Part shown: piece by piece, positions 32,271 through 41,126 of the stretch
How the letters are laid out: each line of letters opens with the position of its first letter
How positions within the stretch are numbered: position 1 is the stretch's first letter
DNA from: Mycobacterium sp. GA-0227b
GTDB lineage: Bacteria > Actinomycetota > Actinomycetes > Mycobacteriales > Mycobacteriaceae
NCBI RefSeq assembly: GCF_001499855.1
Contig: NZ_LQIK01000030.1
Span: forward strand, 62,001-126,000
Length of the DNA stretch: 64,000 nt
Direction: 5' to 3'
The notes under the pieces: model-generated
Seen by the model: only the letters and a program-made list of their open reading frames with translations
Databases searched by the model: none
What the model was told of the DNA's origin: nothing
Program-made: the position numbers and the translations under genes

Positions 32271-33413
32271 ATGAGCAGAACCTCCTCGAGCGCCGGAACG
32301 CCGGGCGTCATGCGCGAGTTCATCGGCCTCGACTCCCCCACTGCCCGCCGCGCCGGCGCCGGCGGACACCCGTGCCAAGGTCTCTATCACCGCGGAGTGG
32401 GCCGCAAGCCGAAGGTCGCGATGATCACAACGCACTACCAGATCGACTTCTCCGAGCACTATCTCGCCGACTACATGGCCACTCGCGGCATCGGCTTCCT
32501 GGGATGGAACACGCGGTATCGCGGGTTCGAGAGCAGCTTCCTGCTCGACCACGCGCTCGTCGACATCGGCGTGGGGGTGCGCTGGCTGCGCGAGGTCCAG
32601 GGCGTGGAAACCGTTGTACTGCTTGGCAACTCCGGCGGCGGGTCGTTGATGGCGGCATACCAGGCGCAGGCCGTCGACCCGCATGTGACACCGCTCGCCG
32701 GCATGCGCCCGGCGGCCGGACTCACCGACCTGCCGCCCGCCGACGGCTACGTCTCGACCGCCGCACACCCCGGCCGTCCCGACGTGCTCACCGCATGGAT
32801 GGACGGCGCCGTCATCGACGAAACCGACCCGGTGGCAAGCGATCCCGAGCTCGACCTGTTCGACGGACACAACGGCCCGCCGTACTCCGCGGATTTCGTC
32901 GAGCGGTATCGGGCCGCACAGGTCGCGCGCAACGACGCGATCACCGACTGGGCCGAGGCAGAGCTCGAGCGCGTGCAGGCTGCGGGTTTCTCCGACCGCC
33001 CGTTCACGGTGCTGCGCACGTGGGCCGACCCACGCATGGTGGATCCCACCCTGGAACCGACGAAGCGACCCCCGAACATGTGTTACGCCGGAGTGCCGGT
33101 GCAGGCCAACCGATCCGCGCGCGGCATCGCGGCGGCGTGCACGCTGCGCAACTGGATCGGCATGTGGAGCCTGAGGCATGCGCAGACGCGTGCCGAACCA
33201 CACCTCAACCGGATCACCTGCCCTGCGCTGGTCATCAACGCCGATCAGGACACCGGCGTGTACCCGTCGGATGCACAGCGCATCTTCGACGCACTGGCCA
33301 GCGCCGACAAGGCGCAATGCTCGATCGACAGCGACCACTACTTCACCACTCCCGGGGCCCGCAGTGAGCAGGCCGATACCATCGCCAAGTGGATCGCCAA
33401 GCGGTGGCGCTAG
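32271..33413 (+). CDS. Alpha/beta-hydrolase fold protein
   Basis: 380 aa. The nucleophile elbow is LLGNSGGGSLMAAYQ (GxSxG with Ser), and a C-terminal acid/His pair is likely in INADQDTGVYPSDAQ and DSDHYFTTPG. It lacks a signal peptide. Likely an esterase or lyase of unknown substrate; similar in size and place to Rv0272c by recall. ATG 32271 is chosen because upstream in-frame sequence (from 32205) looks unconserved. The stop overlaps the next gene's GTG by 10 bp, indicating an operon. Confidence 0.8.
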   Translation: MSRTSSSAGTPGVMREFIGLDSPTARRAGAGGHPCQGLYHRGVGRKPKVAMITTHYQIDFSEHYLADYMATRGIGFLGWNTRYRGFESSFLLDHALVDIGVGVRWLREVQGVETVVLLGNSGGGSLMAAYQAQAVDPHVTPLAGMRPAAGLTDLPPADGYVSTAAHPGRPDVLTAWMDGAVIDETDPVASDPELDLFDGHNGPPYSADFVERYRAAQVARNDAITDWAEAELERVQAAGFSDRPFTVLRTWADPRMVDPTLEPTKRPPNMCYAGVPVQANRSARGIAAACTLRNWIGMWSLRHAQTRAEPHLNRITCPALVINADQDTGVYPSDAQRIFDALASADKAQCSIDSDHYFTTPGARSEQADTIAKWIAKRWR

Positions 33414-34423
33414 CCGTCGACGACTCGCGCGAGCGCGCAACGCTGCGAGTCCTCGCCCATTTCAACCCTGGTCCGAAGGTGTTCGATTTCGTTGCTCCGG
33501 AGGCTGATTGGCTCGACATCCGCTACTGCGCAGACGATGACGACGCCACCTTCTACCGGGAGTTGCCCGAGGCCGAGGTGATCTGGCACGTCTTGCGGCC
33601 GATCTCCGGCGAGGACCTGGCCAAGGCCGGTCGCTGCCTGCTGGTGCACAAGATGGGCGCGGGGGTCAACACTGTCGACGTGGACTTCGCGGCGGGCCAC
33701 GGGATCGCGGTAGCGAACATGCCCGGCGCGAACGCCCCCTCGGTCGCCGAAGGGACCGTGCTGCTGATGCTGGCCACGCTGCGCCGGTTGACCGAACTGG
33801 ACGCCGCCACCCGCGCGGGCCGGGGCTGGCCGTCCGACCCGAGCCTGGGCGAAACCGTCCGTGACATCGGCGGCTGCACCGTCGGTTTGATCGGCTACGG
33901 CAACATCGCCAAGCGGGTGGAGCGAATCGTGCTGGCCATGGGCACCCCGCCCGATCGGATTCTGCACACCAGTACCCGCGAGGACGGTCATCCCGGTTGG
34001 CGTGCGCTACCCGACCTGCTGGCCGCCAGCGACATCGTCTCGCTGCATCTTCCGCTGACCGACCGCACCGCGGGCATGCTCGACCGTGCGGCGCTGTCAC
34101 TGATGAAGCCCGACGCCGTGCTGGTCAACACCAGCCGCGGCGCCATCGTCGACGAGGCGGCCCTGGTCGAGGCGCTGCGTGCGGGCCACCTGGCCGGCGC
34201 GGGCCTCGACGTCTTCGCGACCGAGCCGGTCGCGGCCGACAATCCGCTGTTGAAACTCGACAATGTGGTGCTGACCCCGCACGTCAGCTGGTACACCGCC
34301 GACACGATGCGGCGGTACCTGGAATTCGCGGTGGACAACTGCCGCCGCCTGCGGGACGGCCGCGAGCTGACCAACGTCGTGAACGGTATCGTGTTTCCCA
34401 ACCGACCGGTTAATAGGGAATGA
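33404..34423 (+). CDS. D-isomer-specific 2-hydroxyacid dehydrogenase
   Basis: About 339 aa from GTG 33404. NAD-binding motif VGLIGYGNIAKRV, then the catalytic Arg in NTSRGAIVDEAALVEAL, the Glu in DVFATEPV and the His in LTPHVSWYT. It oxidises or reduces a 2-hydroxy/2-keto acid with NAD(P); substrate unknown. The start overlaps the preceding hydrolase gene by 10 bp and FadE6 follows after 33 bp, so a three-gene operon in lipid or organic acid catabolism is likely. I do not recall this gene in the matching M. tuberculosis interval. Confidence 0.87.
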   Translation: MALAVDDSRERATLRVLAHFNPGPKVFDFVAPEADWLDIRYCADDDDATFYRELPEAEVIWHVLRPISGEDLAKAGRCLLVHKMGAGVNTVDVDFAAGHGIAVANMPGANAPSVAEGTVLLMLATLRRLTELDAATRAGRGWPSDPSLGETVRDIGGCTVGLIGYGNIAKRVERIVLAMGTPPDRILHTSTREDGHPGWRALPDLLAASDIVSLHLPLTDRTAGMLDRAALSLMKPDAVLVNTSRGAIVDEAALVEALRAGHLAGAGLDVFATEPVAADNPLLKLDNVVLTPHVSWYTADTMRRYLEFAVDNCRRLRDGRELTNVVNGIVFPNRPVNRE

Positions 34424-34456
34424 CCCGTCCCAGCCCAGTCACAAAGAGGTGTAGGT

Positions 34457-36673
34457 ATGCCCATCGCCATCAACCCTGAGCACAACGACCTGGCCGATTC
34501 GGTACGGTCCTTCGTCGCCCGGGTGGCGCCGTCGGAGGTGCTGCACGAAGCGCTGGAGACGCCGATCCCGAATCCGCCGCCCTACTGGAAGGGCGCCGCC
34601 GAGCAGGGCCTGCAGGGCGTGCACCTGTCGGAAGGCGTTGGCGGACAAGGCTTCGGCATCCTCGAGTTGGCGATCGTCGTCGCGGAGTTCGGCTACGGCG
34701 CGATGCCGGGCCCGTTCGTGCCGTCGGCGATCGCCAGCGCGCTGATCGCCGCGCACGACCCCGAGGCCGCGCTCCTGAACGACCTGGCCTCCGGTGCGAC
34801 GATCGCGTCCTACGCCATCGATTCCGGCCTGACCGCCACCCGCCACGGTGACGACGATGCCGCGGGTCTGGTCATCCGCGGCGAGGTGCGCGCCGTGCCC
34901 GCCGCCGAGCAGGCCTCGGTGCTGGTGCTGCCGGTCGCCGGGTTGGAAGAAGGAACCAGCGGTCACAAATGGGTGGTCCTGGAGGCCGGGGAACTGGAGA
35001 TCGAACCGGTCAAGAGCCTGGACCCGCTGCGGCCGGTGGCCCACGTGCGCGTGAACGCCGTCGAGGTCGGCGACGACCGGGTGCTGAGCAACCTGAGCCG
35101 CCCGCTGGCGCGCGCACTGATCTCGACGTTGCTGTCCGCTGAATGCATCGGCGTCGCCCGGTGGGCCACCGACACCGCGGCCGAGTACGCCAAGATCCGC
35201 GAGCAGTTCGGCAGGCCCATCGGCCAGTTCCAAGCGATCAAGCACAAATGCGCTGGCATGATCGCCGACACCGAGCGGGCCACCGCCGCCGTCTGGGACG
35301 CGGCCCGGGCCATCGACGAGTTCCGCGAAACCGGTGCGGCCGAAGCGGGTTTCGAGTTCGCCGCGGCGGTCGCGGCCACTCTGGCGCCCGAGGCCGCCCA
35401 GCACTGCGCCCAGGACTGCATCCAGGTGCACGGCGGTATCGGCTTCACCTGGGAGCACGACGCCAACGTCTACTACCGCCGCGCGCTGGTGCTGGCGGCC
35501 GGTTTCGGGCGGCACGCCGACTACCCGCAGCACGTCGTCGACGTCGCGACCAGCACCGGCATGCGCAAGCTCAACATCGACCTCGATCCGGAGACAGAGA
35601 AGCTGCGCGACGAGATCCGCGCGGAAGTCGCTGCGCTGAAAGACATTCCACGCGAGGAACGCACGGTCGCGATCGCCGAGGGCGGCTGGGTGCAGCCGCA
35701 TCTGCCCAAGCCATGGGGCCGGGCGGCGGGTCCCGTCGAGCAGATCATCATCGCCCAGGAGTTCGAGGCCGGCCGGGTCAAACGCCCGCAGATGGGCATC
35801 GCGGCCTGGATCATCCCCTCGATCGTCGCGTTCGGCACCGAAGAACAGCAGCAGCGCTTCCTGCCGCCGACGTTCCGCGGCGAAATGATCTGGTGCCAGC
35901 TGTTTTCCGAGCCCGGCGCGGGTTCGGACCTGGCCAGCCTGACCACCAAGGCGACCAAGGTCGACGGCGGCTGGCGAATCACCGGACAGAAGATCTGGAC
36001 CACCGGCGCGCAGTACTCGCAATGGGGCGCACTGCTCGCGCGCACCGACCCGAGTGCCCCGAAACACAATGGCATCACGTACTTCCTGCTCGACATGGCC
36101 ACCGACGGCATCGAGGTCAAGCCGTTGCGCGAGCTCACCGGCAACGCGATGTTCAACACGGTGTTCATCGACGACGTGTTCGTCCCCGACGAACTGGTGC
36201 TCGGCGAGGTGAACCGGGGCTGGGAAGTCAGCCGTAACACGCTCACCAACGAACGGGTGTCGATCGGCAGCAGCGAGCCGCCGTTCCTGGCCAACCTCAA
36301 CGGGTTCGTCGAGTTTCTCCAAGACGGACAGTTCGACCAGATCGAGCAGAACCACGCGGGCAGGCTCATCGCCGAGGGTCATGCGGCCAAGGTGCTCAAC
36401 ATGCGGTCGACGCTGCTGACGCTCGCCGGCGGCGATCCGATGCCGGCCGCGGCGATCTCCAAGCTGCTGTCGATGAAGACCGGTCAGGGTTATGCGGAAT
36501 TCGCGGTGTCGACATTCGGCACCGACGGCGCCGTCGCCGACCCGAAAGAGTTGCCGGGCGTGTGGTCGGAGTACCTGCTCGGCAGCCGGGCCACCACGAT
36601 CTACGGCGGCACCACCGAAGTGCAGCTCAACATCATCGCCGAACGCCTGCTGGGACTGCCCCGCGACCCGTAA
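34457..36673 (+). CDS. fadE6: Acyl-CoA dehydrogenase FadE6 (duplicated domains)
   Basis: 738 aa, about twice a normal acyl-CoA dehydrogenase. Both halves have dehydrogenase folds: the first ends with QVHGGIGFTWEHDANVYYRR and the second contains LFSEPGAGSDLASLTTKA, GGWRITGQKIWTTGA and TIYGGTTEVQLNIIAERLLG. FAD-dependent oxidation of an acyl-CoA in beta-oxidation or sterol/lipid breakdown. The double-domain layout and size match FadE6 (Rv0271c by recall). ATG 34457 has a strong AAAGAGGTG site. FadD2 lies nearby on the other strand. Confidence 0.92.
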   Translation: MPIAINPEHNDLADSVRSFVARVAPSEVLHEALETPIPNPPPYWKGAAEQGLQGVHLSEGVGGQGFGILELAIVVAEFGYGAMPGPFVPSAIASALIAAHDPEAALLNDLASGATIASYAIDSGLTATRHGDDDAAGLVIRGEVRAVPAAEQASVLVLPVAGLEEGTSGHKWVVLEAGELEIEPVKSLDPLRPVAHVRVNAVEVGDDRVLSNLSRPLARALISTLLSAECIGVARWATDTAAEYAKIREQFGRPIGQFQAIKHKCAGMIADTERATAAVWDAARAIDEFRETGAAEAGFEFAAAVAATLAPEAAQHCAQDCIQVHGGIGFTWEHDANVYYRRALVLAAGFGRHADYPQHVVDVATSTGMRKLNIDLDPETEKLRDEIRAEVAALKDIPREERTVAIAEGGWVQPHLPKPWGRAAGPVEQIIIAQEFEAGRVKRPQMGIAAWIIPSIVAFGTEEQQQRFLPPTFRGEMIWCQLFSEPGAGSDLASLTTKATKVDGGWRITGQKIWTTGAQYSQWGALLARTDPSAPKHNGITYFLLDMATDGIEVKPLRELTGNAMFNTVFIDDVFVPDELVLGEVNRGWEVSRNTLTNERVSIGSSEPPFLANLNGFVEFLQDGQFDQIEQNHAGRLIAEGHAAKVLNMRSTLLTLAGGDPMPAAAISKLLSMKTGQGYAEFAVSTFGTDGAVADPKELPGVWSEYLLGSRATTIYGGTTEVQLNIIAERLLGLPRDP

Positions 36674-36754
36674 CGGCGCTCGGCGGTTGTCGGCCCGGAC
36701 TCCCACGGCGCCTGCCGCACGTTTAACAACCCGGCCGAAGGCAACCCGGCTGTC

Positions 36755-37066
36755 ATGACCAACGACGTCGAGAAGCGCTGGGACAAGCCGGGCGCATTCC
36801 GCGCCGCCGCCACCTATGTGGCCGTGGTGGTCGCGGTGGCGGCCGTCGCGTTCGTCATCTACGCAGTCGTGTCGAAGACTTCGGTGGTCGCCGCGTCGAC
36901 CGTGCCGGCGATCCTGTTGCTCGGCGGGCTGGGCGCGTTCGTCAAGACCTACCGTGAGTGGAGGGCACAGGACCAGTGGGTGCAGTGGCAGGGGGCCGGC
37001 TGGTTCCTGCTCTTGCTGATGCTGGTGTGCCTGTCGATTCCCGGCGCGGCCGCGATGGCCGACTAG
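36755..37066 (+). CDS. Small three-helix membrane protein of unknown function
   Basis: 103 aa with three predicted membrane helices (about residues 19-40, 46-62 and 82-98). Between helices 2 and 3 is a short polar loop (KTYREWRAQDQWVQWQG). I do not recognise a family. It starts 81 bp after fadE6 on the same strand and its stop is 6 bp from the convergent fadD2 stop, so it may be co-transcribed with fadE6. Confidence 0.65.
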   Translation: MTNDVEKRWDKPGAFRAAATYVAVVVAVAAVAFVIYAVVSKTSVVAASTVPAILLLGGLGAFVKTYREWRAQDQWVQWQGAGWFLLLLMLVCLSIPGAAAMAD

Positions 37067-37072
37067 GGCCGC

Positions 37073-38755
37073 CTACTCCTCCACTTCCATTTCCCGGAGC
37101 TCACGCTTGAGGATCTTGCCGGTCGGGTTGCGCGGCAACTCGTCGAGGAAGACCACTTCGCGCGGCACCTTGTACCGGGCCAGGTGCTCGCGGACGTAAT
37201 GCTTGATGTCGTCCTCGCCGATCGAGGCGCCATCGGCCTTGACCACGAAGGCGCGCAGCCGGTGTCCCCACTCCTTGTCCTCCACGCCAAGGGCGGTGGC
37301 CTCGACGACCTCGGGGTGACCGCTGATGAGGTCCTCGACCTCGGCGGGGAACACGTTCTCACCGCCGGACACGATCATCTCGTCGTCACGGCCGCTGACG
37401 TAGAGCAGGCCGTCCTCGTCGAAATAGCCGACGTCACCGGACGACATCAGCCCGTCGATGATCTCCTTGTGCCCGCCGCCGGTGTAGCCCTCGAACGGGA
37501 AGAAGTTGCCGACGAAGATGCGCCCCACCTCGCCCTGCGGCAGTTCCTTGCCGTTGTCGTCGAGGATCTTGACCTTCACACCCTTCACGATGGGGCCGAC
37601 TGTGGCCGGATTCTTCTCCAGATCCTGGGGCCGCGCGATGGTGGCGAACGCGATCTCGGTCGACCCGTACAGGTTGTAGATGACGGGACCGAGCATCTTG
37701 AGTGCGCGCTGTGCCATCTCCGCGCCCAACTGCGATCCCGACACGAACACGATTCGCAGCGACGACAGGTCCGGCTTGCGCTCCATGCCCTCGAGCGCAT
37801 CGAGCATCCGCGACAGCATCACCGGCACCACCACCACGGCGGTCACCTTGTGCTTCTCGATGTCCTCGAGCACGGTCGCGGGCTTGAAACGCCTGCGCAG
37901 CACCAACGTCGTGCCCAACATCATCGCGATCGTCGCGTGCAGAAAGCCCAGCGCATGAAACATCGGAGCGGGCAGCGACGTGACCTCGCCACCCTTGAAC
38001 GGCACGTGCGAGAGCACACCGCCGATCGGGGCCAGGGTCGGCGGCGTACTTCTGTTGGCGCCCTTGGGAGTTCCCGTCGTACCGCTGGTCAGGATGATCA
38101 CCGACGAGTGCTTGGTCGCCTTCGGCGCGGGCTTACCCGTATGACGGGAGACGAAGTCCTCGAGGGTCTCATCGGTGCTGTCGGACGGCTCGTCCTTGTC
38201 GGGGTTCACCCCGAGCGCGCGTAGCTTGCCCAGCGGCGGATCGGCCTTGGAAACCGCCTGGCAGTACTCGTCGTCGTAGATGATCAGCTTGGCGCCCTCG
38301 CGTTCGGACACCTCCTTGACCTGCGGACCCGAGAACTCGCTGTTGAGCAGGATGATGCGCGCACCGGTGCGGGCGGCGCCGTAGAGCGCGACGAGGAACC
38401 ACCGGTGGTTGCGGGCCAGGATCGCAACGCCGTCACCGCCCTTGACGCCCTTCTCCAGCAGGCCGTTGGCCACCGAGTGCGCGGCGTCGTCGAGCTCCTT
38501 GAACGTCATCTCGCCGAAGTCGTCGATGATCGCGGTGCTGTTGGGCGTGCGACGCGCATTGAGGGCGGGGATCATCCCGAACTCGCCCCAGCGCCGGATG
38601 TCGGCGAGCATCCCGGCGATGTTCTGCGGCGGTTCGATCTTGAACGCGCCGGCGCCGAACATCTTGCTGGCGTAGTGCAGCTCGGCCGACCCCCGCTCGA
38701 CGAGCTGTTGAGCCTTGGCGACTGCTTGCAACGGGAGATCGGAGAGTCTGGCCAT
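37073..38755 (-). CDS. fadD2: Acyl-CoA synthetase / fatty acyl-AMP ligase FadD2
   Basis: 560 aa, an ANL-superfamily enzyme. AMP-binding P-loop SVIILTSGTTGTPKGANRS, then YGSTEIAFATIA, the hinge region GDVGYFDEDGLLYVSGRDDEMIVSGG and C-terminal catalytic Lys in NPTGKILKRELRE. It activates a fatty acid with ATP and CoA. Size and order match FadD2 (Rv0270 by recall). ATG 38755 is supported by TATTGT six bases upstream. Divergent from the LigD-type polymerase gene. Confidence 0.93.
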   Translation of the reverse strand: MARLSDLPLQAVAKAQQLVERGSAELHYASKMFGAGAFKIEPPQNIAGMLADIRRWGEFGMIPALNARRTPNSTAIIDDFGEMTFKELDDAAHSVANGLLEKGVKGGDGVAILARNHRWFLVALYGAARTGARIILLNSEFSGPQVKEVSEREGAKLIIYDDEYCQAVSKADPPLGKLRALGVNPDKDEPSDSTDETLEDFVSRHTGKPAPKATKHSSVIILTSGTTGTPKGANRSTPPTLAPIGGVLSHVPFKGGEVTSLPAPMFHALGFLHATIAMMLGTTLVLRRRFKPATVLEDIEKHKVTAVVVVPVMLSRMLDALEGMERKPDLSSLRIVFVSGSQLGAEMAQRALKMLGPVIYNLYGSTEIAFATIARPQDLEKNPATVGPIVKGVKVKILDDNGKELPQGEVGRIFVGNFFPFEGYTGGGHKEIIDGLMSSGDVGYFDEDGLLYVSGRDDEMIVSGGENVFPAEVEDLISGHPEVVEATALGVEDKEWGHRLRAFVVKADGASIGEDDIKHYVREHLARYKVPREVVFLDELPRNPTGKILKRELREMEVEE

Positions 38756-38761
38756 GGACCC

Positions 38762-38767
38762 ACAATA
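38762..38767 (-). promoter_or_regulatory. -10 element for leaderless fadD2
   Basis: TATTGT on the minus strand, then six bases, then the ATG at 38755. Confidence 0.55.
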
Positions 38768-38798
38768 TGTGACCGGCGTCGCACTTCGGCCGGGAAAC

Positions 38799-38804
38799 TA
38801 GCAT
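38799..38804 (+). promoter_or_regulatory. -10 element for leaderless LigD-type polymerase gene
   Basis: TAGCAT, then six bases, then ATG 38811. It faces away from the fadD2 element within the same 55-bp divergent gap. Confidence 0.55.
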
Positions 38805-38810
38805 GACGAT

Positions 38811-40079
38811 ATGGCCTCTCGGCGGCAGGAAGCCCGGTACCTGGAGGTCGACGGTCTGCGGGTGCCCATCACCAACCCCGACAAAGTCGTCTTCCCCGAG
38901 ATCGGGGTGACCAAGTCCGATCTGATGCACTACTACATCGGCGTCGCCGACGGCGCCCTGCGCGGCGTGCAGGACCGGCCGATGATCCTCAAGCGATTCG
39001 TCAAGGGCATCACCGAGGAGGCGGTGTTCCAGAAGCGGGCGCCGCAGAAGCGGCCGGATTTCGTCGACGTCGCTGAGCTGAAATACGCGTCCGGGACCTC
39101 GGCCGCCGAAGCGGTGATCCGCGATCGGGCCGGCTTGGTCTGGGCGGTGAACCTCGGCTGCGTCGACCTCAACCCCCATCCGGTGCGGTCGGACGATCTG
39201 GCCCATCCCGACGAGCTGCGTGTCGACCTCGACCCGATGCCCGGGGTCGCGTGGCCACAGATCATCGACGTGGCGATGGTCGCCCGGGAGGTGCTCGAGG
39301 ACCACGGGTTGACGGCGTGGCCGAAGACGTCGGGGTCACGGGGTTTTCACATCTACGCCCGGATTCAGCGGCGGTGGCCGTTCAAGTTCGTTCGGCTCAC
39401 CGCGCAGGCGGTCGCCCGTGAAATAGAGCGCCGCGCGCCCGACATCGCGACGGCGCGCTGGTGGAAGGAGGAACGCGAGGGCGTCTTCGTCGATTTCAAC
39501 CAGAACGCGTTCGACCGGACCGTCGCCTCGGCCTACTCGGTGCGGGCGACGCCGGATGCCCGGGTGTCCACGCCCCTGCGCTGGAGCGAAGTGCCCGGCT
39601 GCCGACCGGAGGCGTTCACGATCGCGACGGTGCCGGAGCGGTTCGCCGAAACCGGCGATCCGTGGGAGGGCATCGACGACTCGGCGGGTTCGCTGGACGC
39701 GTTGCTCGATCTCGCCGACCGGCTCGGCCCGGCAGAAAAGGCGCCGCGCGGGGCGAAGCGTTCGGGCGGTGGAGACGCGCGTCGCAGCGCGGGCCGCACA
39801 TCGTCGAAGCCGCTGATCGAGATCGCCCGCACGAAGACAAAGGACGAGGCGATGGCCGCTCTCGAACAATGGCGGCGACGTTACCCGTCGGTAGCCGAAA
39901 AACTCGAGCCCGCAGATGTTCTCGTCGACGGAATGCGGGGACCCAGTTCGATCTGGTATCGGATCCGGATCAACCTGCAGCATGTGCCCGAAAATCAGCG
40001 CCCCCCACAGGAAGAGCTGCTTGCCGACTACAGCCCCTGGGAGAACTACTCCGGTCCCCAGTGGTTGCGCCGCGGCTGA
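38811..40079 (+). CDS. LigD-type (archaeo-eukaryotic primase) DNA polymerase, PolD2-like
   Basis: 422 aa. LigD polymerase domain with catalytic DLDPMPG (Asp-x-Asp) near residue 141, KTSGSRGFHIYARI and a third Asp region around VFVDFNQN. It lacks ligase and phosphoesterase domains, so it is a stand-alone primase/polymerase able to add nucleotides, often ribonucleotides, at breaks. Corresponds by recall to Rv0269c (PolD2). A basic linker (KAPRGAKRSGGG) splits the core from a C-terminal extension of about 110 residues. A paralogue lies at 46041-47024. Confidence 0.88.
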   Translation: MASRRQEARYLEVDGLRVPITNPDKVVFPEIGVTKSDLMHYYIGVADGALRGVQDRPMILKRFVKGITEEAVFQKRAPQKRPDFVDVAELKYASGTSAAEAVIRDRAGLVWAVNLGCVDLNPHPVRSDDLAHPDELRVDLDPMPGVAWPQIIDVAMVAREVLEDHGLTAWPKTSGSRGFHIYARIQRRWPFKFVRLTAQAVAREIERRAPDIATARWWKEEREGVFVDFNQNAFDRTVASAYSVRATPDARVSTPLRWSEVPGCRPEAFTIATVPERFAETGDPWEGIDDSAGSLDALLDLADRLGPAEKAPRGAKRSGGGDARRSAGRTSSKPLIEIARTKTKDEAMAALEQWRRRYPSVAEKLEPADVLVDGMRGPSSIWYRIRINLQHVPENQRPPQEELLADYSPWENYSGPQWLRRG

Positions 40080-40199
40080 CGGGTTTGCTGGTCGACGCGA
40101 ATGCGGCTTCTTACCAAAGTATTAGCCGCCGCTCCCGGTTGCCTTAAATTGGCCGCTTAGCTTGGGTTCCAAGGTCAAGTTGAGGTGCAGGAGGCGGGG

Positions 40200-40622
40200 A
40201 TGCCCGGAAAAATGTACGGCAATCCGACCTTCGACTGCGCCGGCGCGCAGCTTCACGCGGTGTGCCGCCAGCTGGCGACGGTCGTGACGGTCGACGGAGT
40301 CATCGACGATACGAACATCGAGCGGATCACCGCGTTCGCGCACCGGTTCGTGCTCGCCGAGAAGCCGTTCGTTCTCGACCTCAGCGGCGTCACTTCGTGT
40401 GCGGGCCAGATCGTTTCACTGATGTACGACGTCGATGAGTGCTGCTTCCACGCCGGTGTGGAGTGGTCGGTCATCGCCAGCGATGCTGTGCAGCGCGTGC
40501 TGCGCGGTACCGGAGTGAGCTTCCCGGTGGCCGAGTCGGTGCCGGACGCGCTTCACCACTTCGCCGACAGCATCGATCAACGGCGCCGCCTGCTGCCGCT
40601 GTTGACCAAGAAGACCGCATAG
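40200..40622 (+). CDS. STAS-domain protein
   Basis: 140 aa. Predicted STAS (anti-sigma-factor antagonist-like) fold with strand-loop-helix FVLDLSGVTSCAGQIVSLMYDVDE, near residues 60-84. The Ser/Thr-Cys position resembles the phosphorylated loop of anti-anti-sigma factors. A role in sigma-factor or stress signalling is inferred from the fold only. ATG 40200 follows a strong GGAGG at 40190-40194. The 120 bp upstream (40080-40199) hold its promoter region with no other gene seen. Confidence 0.7.
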   Translation: MPGKMYGNPTFDCAGAQLHAVCRQLATVVTVDGVIDDTNIERITAFAHRFVLAEKPFVLDLSGVTSCAGQIVSLMYDVDECCFHAGVEWSVIASDAVQRVLRGTGVSFPVAESVPDALHHFADSIDQRRRLLPLLTKKTA

Positions 40623-40637
40623 CGGAAGGCGACACAC

Positions 40638-40721
40638 GTGCTACTCGACATTCGTTGGCTCGGTTACCTGCTTGGCCGTCGGCATCCGGCGGCCAAGCAG
40701 ACCGGCCACGCCGCTCACTGA
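40638..40721 (+). CDS. Possible 27-aa small protein downstream of the STAS gene
   Basis: GTG start at 40638, with GGAAGG ending nine bases upstream, reading LLDIRWLGYLLGRRH and ending at TGA 40719-40721. It lies between the STAS and NYN genes on the same strand. A hydrophobic front and basic, His-rich end are visible. No family is recognised; it may be a chance frame. Confidence 0.3.
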   Translation: MLLDIRWLGYLLGRRHPAAKQTGHAAH

Positions 40722-40754
40722 ACCGACGCCCTCGACTGACGCCCGCACCGACGG

Positions 40755-41126
40755 ATGCGCTGGATCGTCGACGGGATGAACGTGATCGGATCGCGCCCCG
40801 ACGGTTGGTGGCGCGACCGGCACCGCGCGATGGTCGCCCTGGTCGAGCGCCTGGAACGGTGGCGACCCACCGGTGACGACGTCACGGTGGTGTTCGAACG
40901 GCCGCCGAAGCCACCGATCGTCTCGTCGACCATCACCGTCGCGCACGCGCCGCAGCCGGCCGTCAACTCGGCCGACGACGAGATCGTGCGACTGGTGAAC
41001 GCCGACACCCGACCGGCCGACATTCGCGTTGCGACGTCGGATCGAACGCTCGCCGAGCGAGTGCGAGCCGCCGGCGCATCCGTATGTCCGGCGGACCGAC
41101 TGCGCGATCTCATCGACCCACGGTGA
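40755..41126 (+). CDS. NYN-domain (PIN-like) putative ribonuclease
   Basis: 123 aa. Starts WIVDGMNVIGS (the first Asp and Asn of NYN/YacP-type PIN folds), followed by VTVVFERPP, SADDEIVRLV (Asp pair) and VATSDRTLAERV (Ser-Asp). The acidic set fits a single metal-dependent RNase site. Target unknown. The last 17 bp overlap the end of the opposite-strand DinB-like gene. Confidence 0.8.
   Translation: MRWIVDGMNVIGSRPDGWWRDRHRAMVALVERLERWRPTGDDVTVVFERPPKPPIVSSTITVAHAPQPAVNSADDEIVRLVNADTRPADIRVATSDRTLAERVRAAGASVCPADRLRDLIDPR

Noticed and set aside
34439..36706. 755-codon minus-strand open frame
   Set aside because: It lies wholly antisense to fadE6; long antisense frames are common in GC-rich genes, and no domain is visible.
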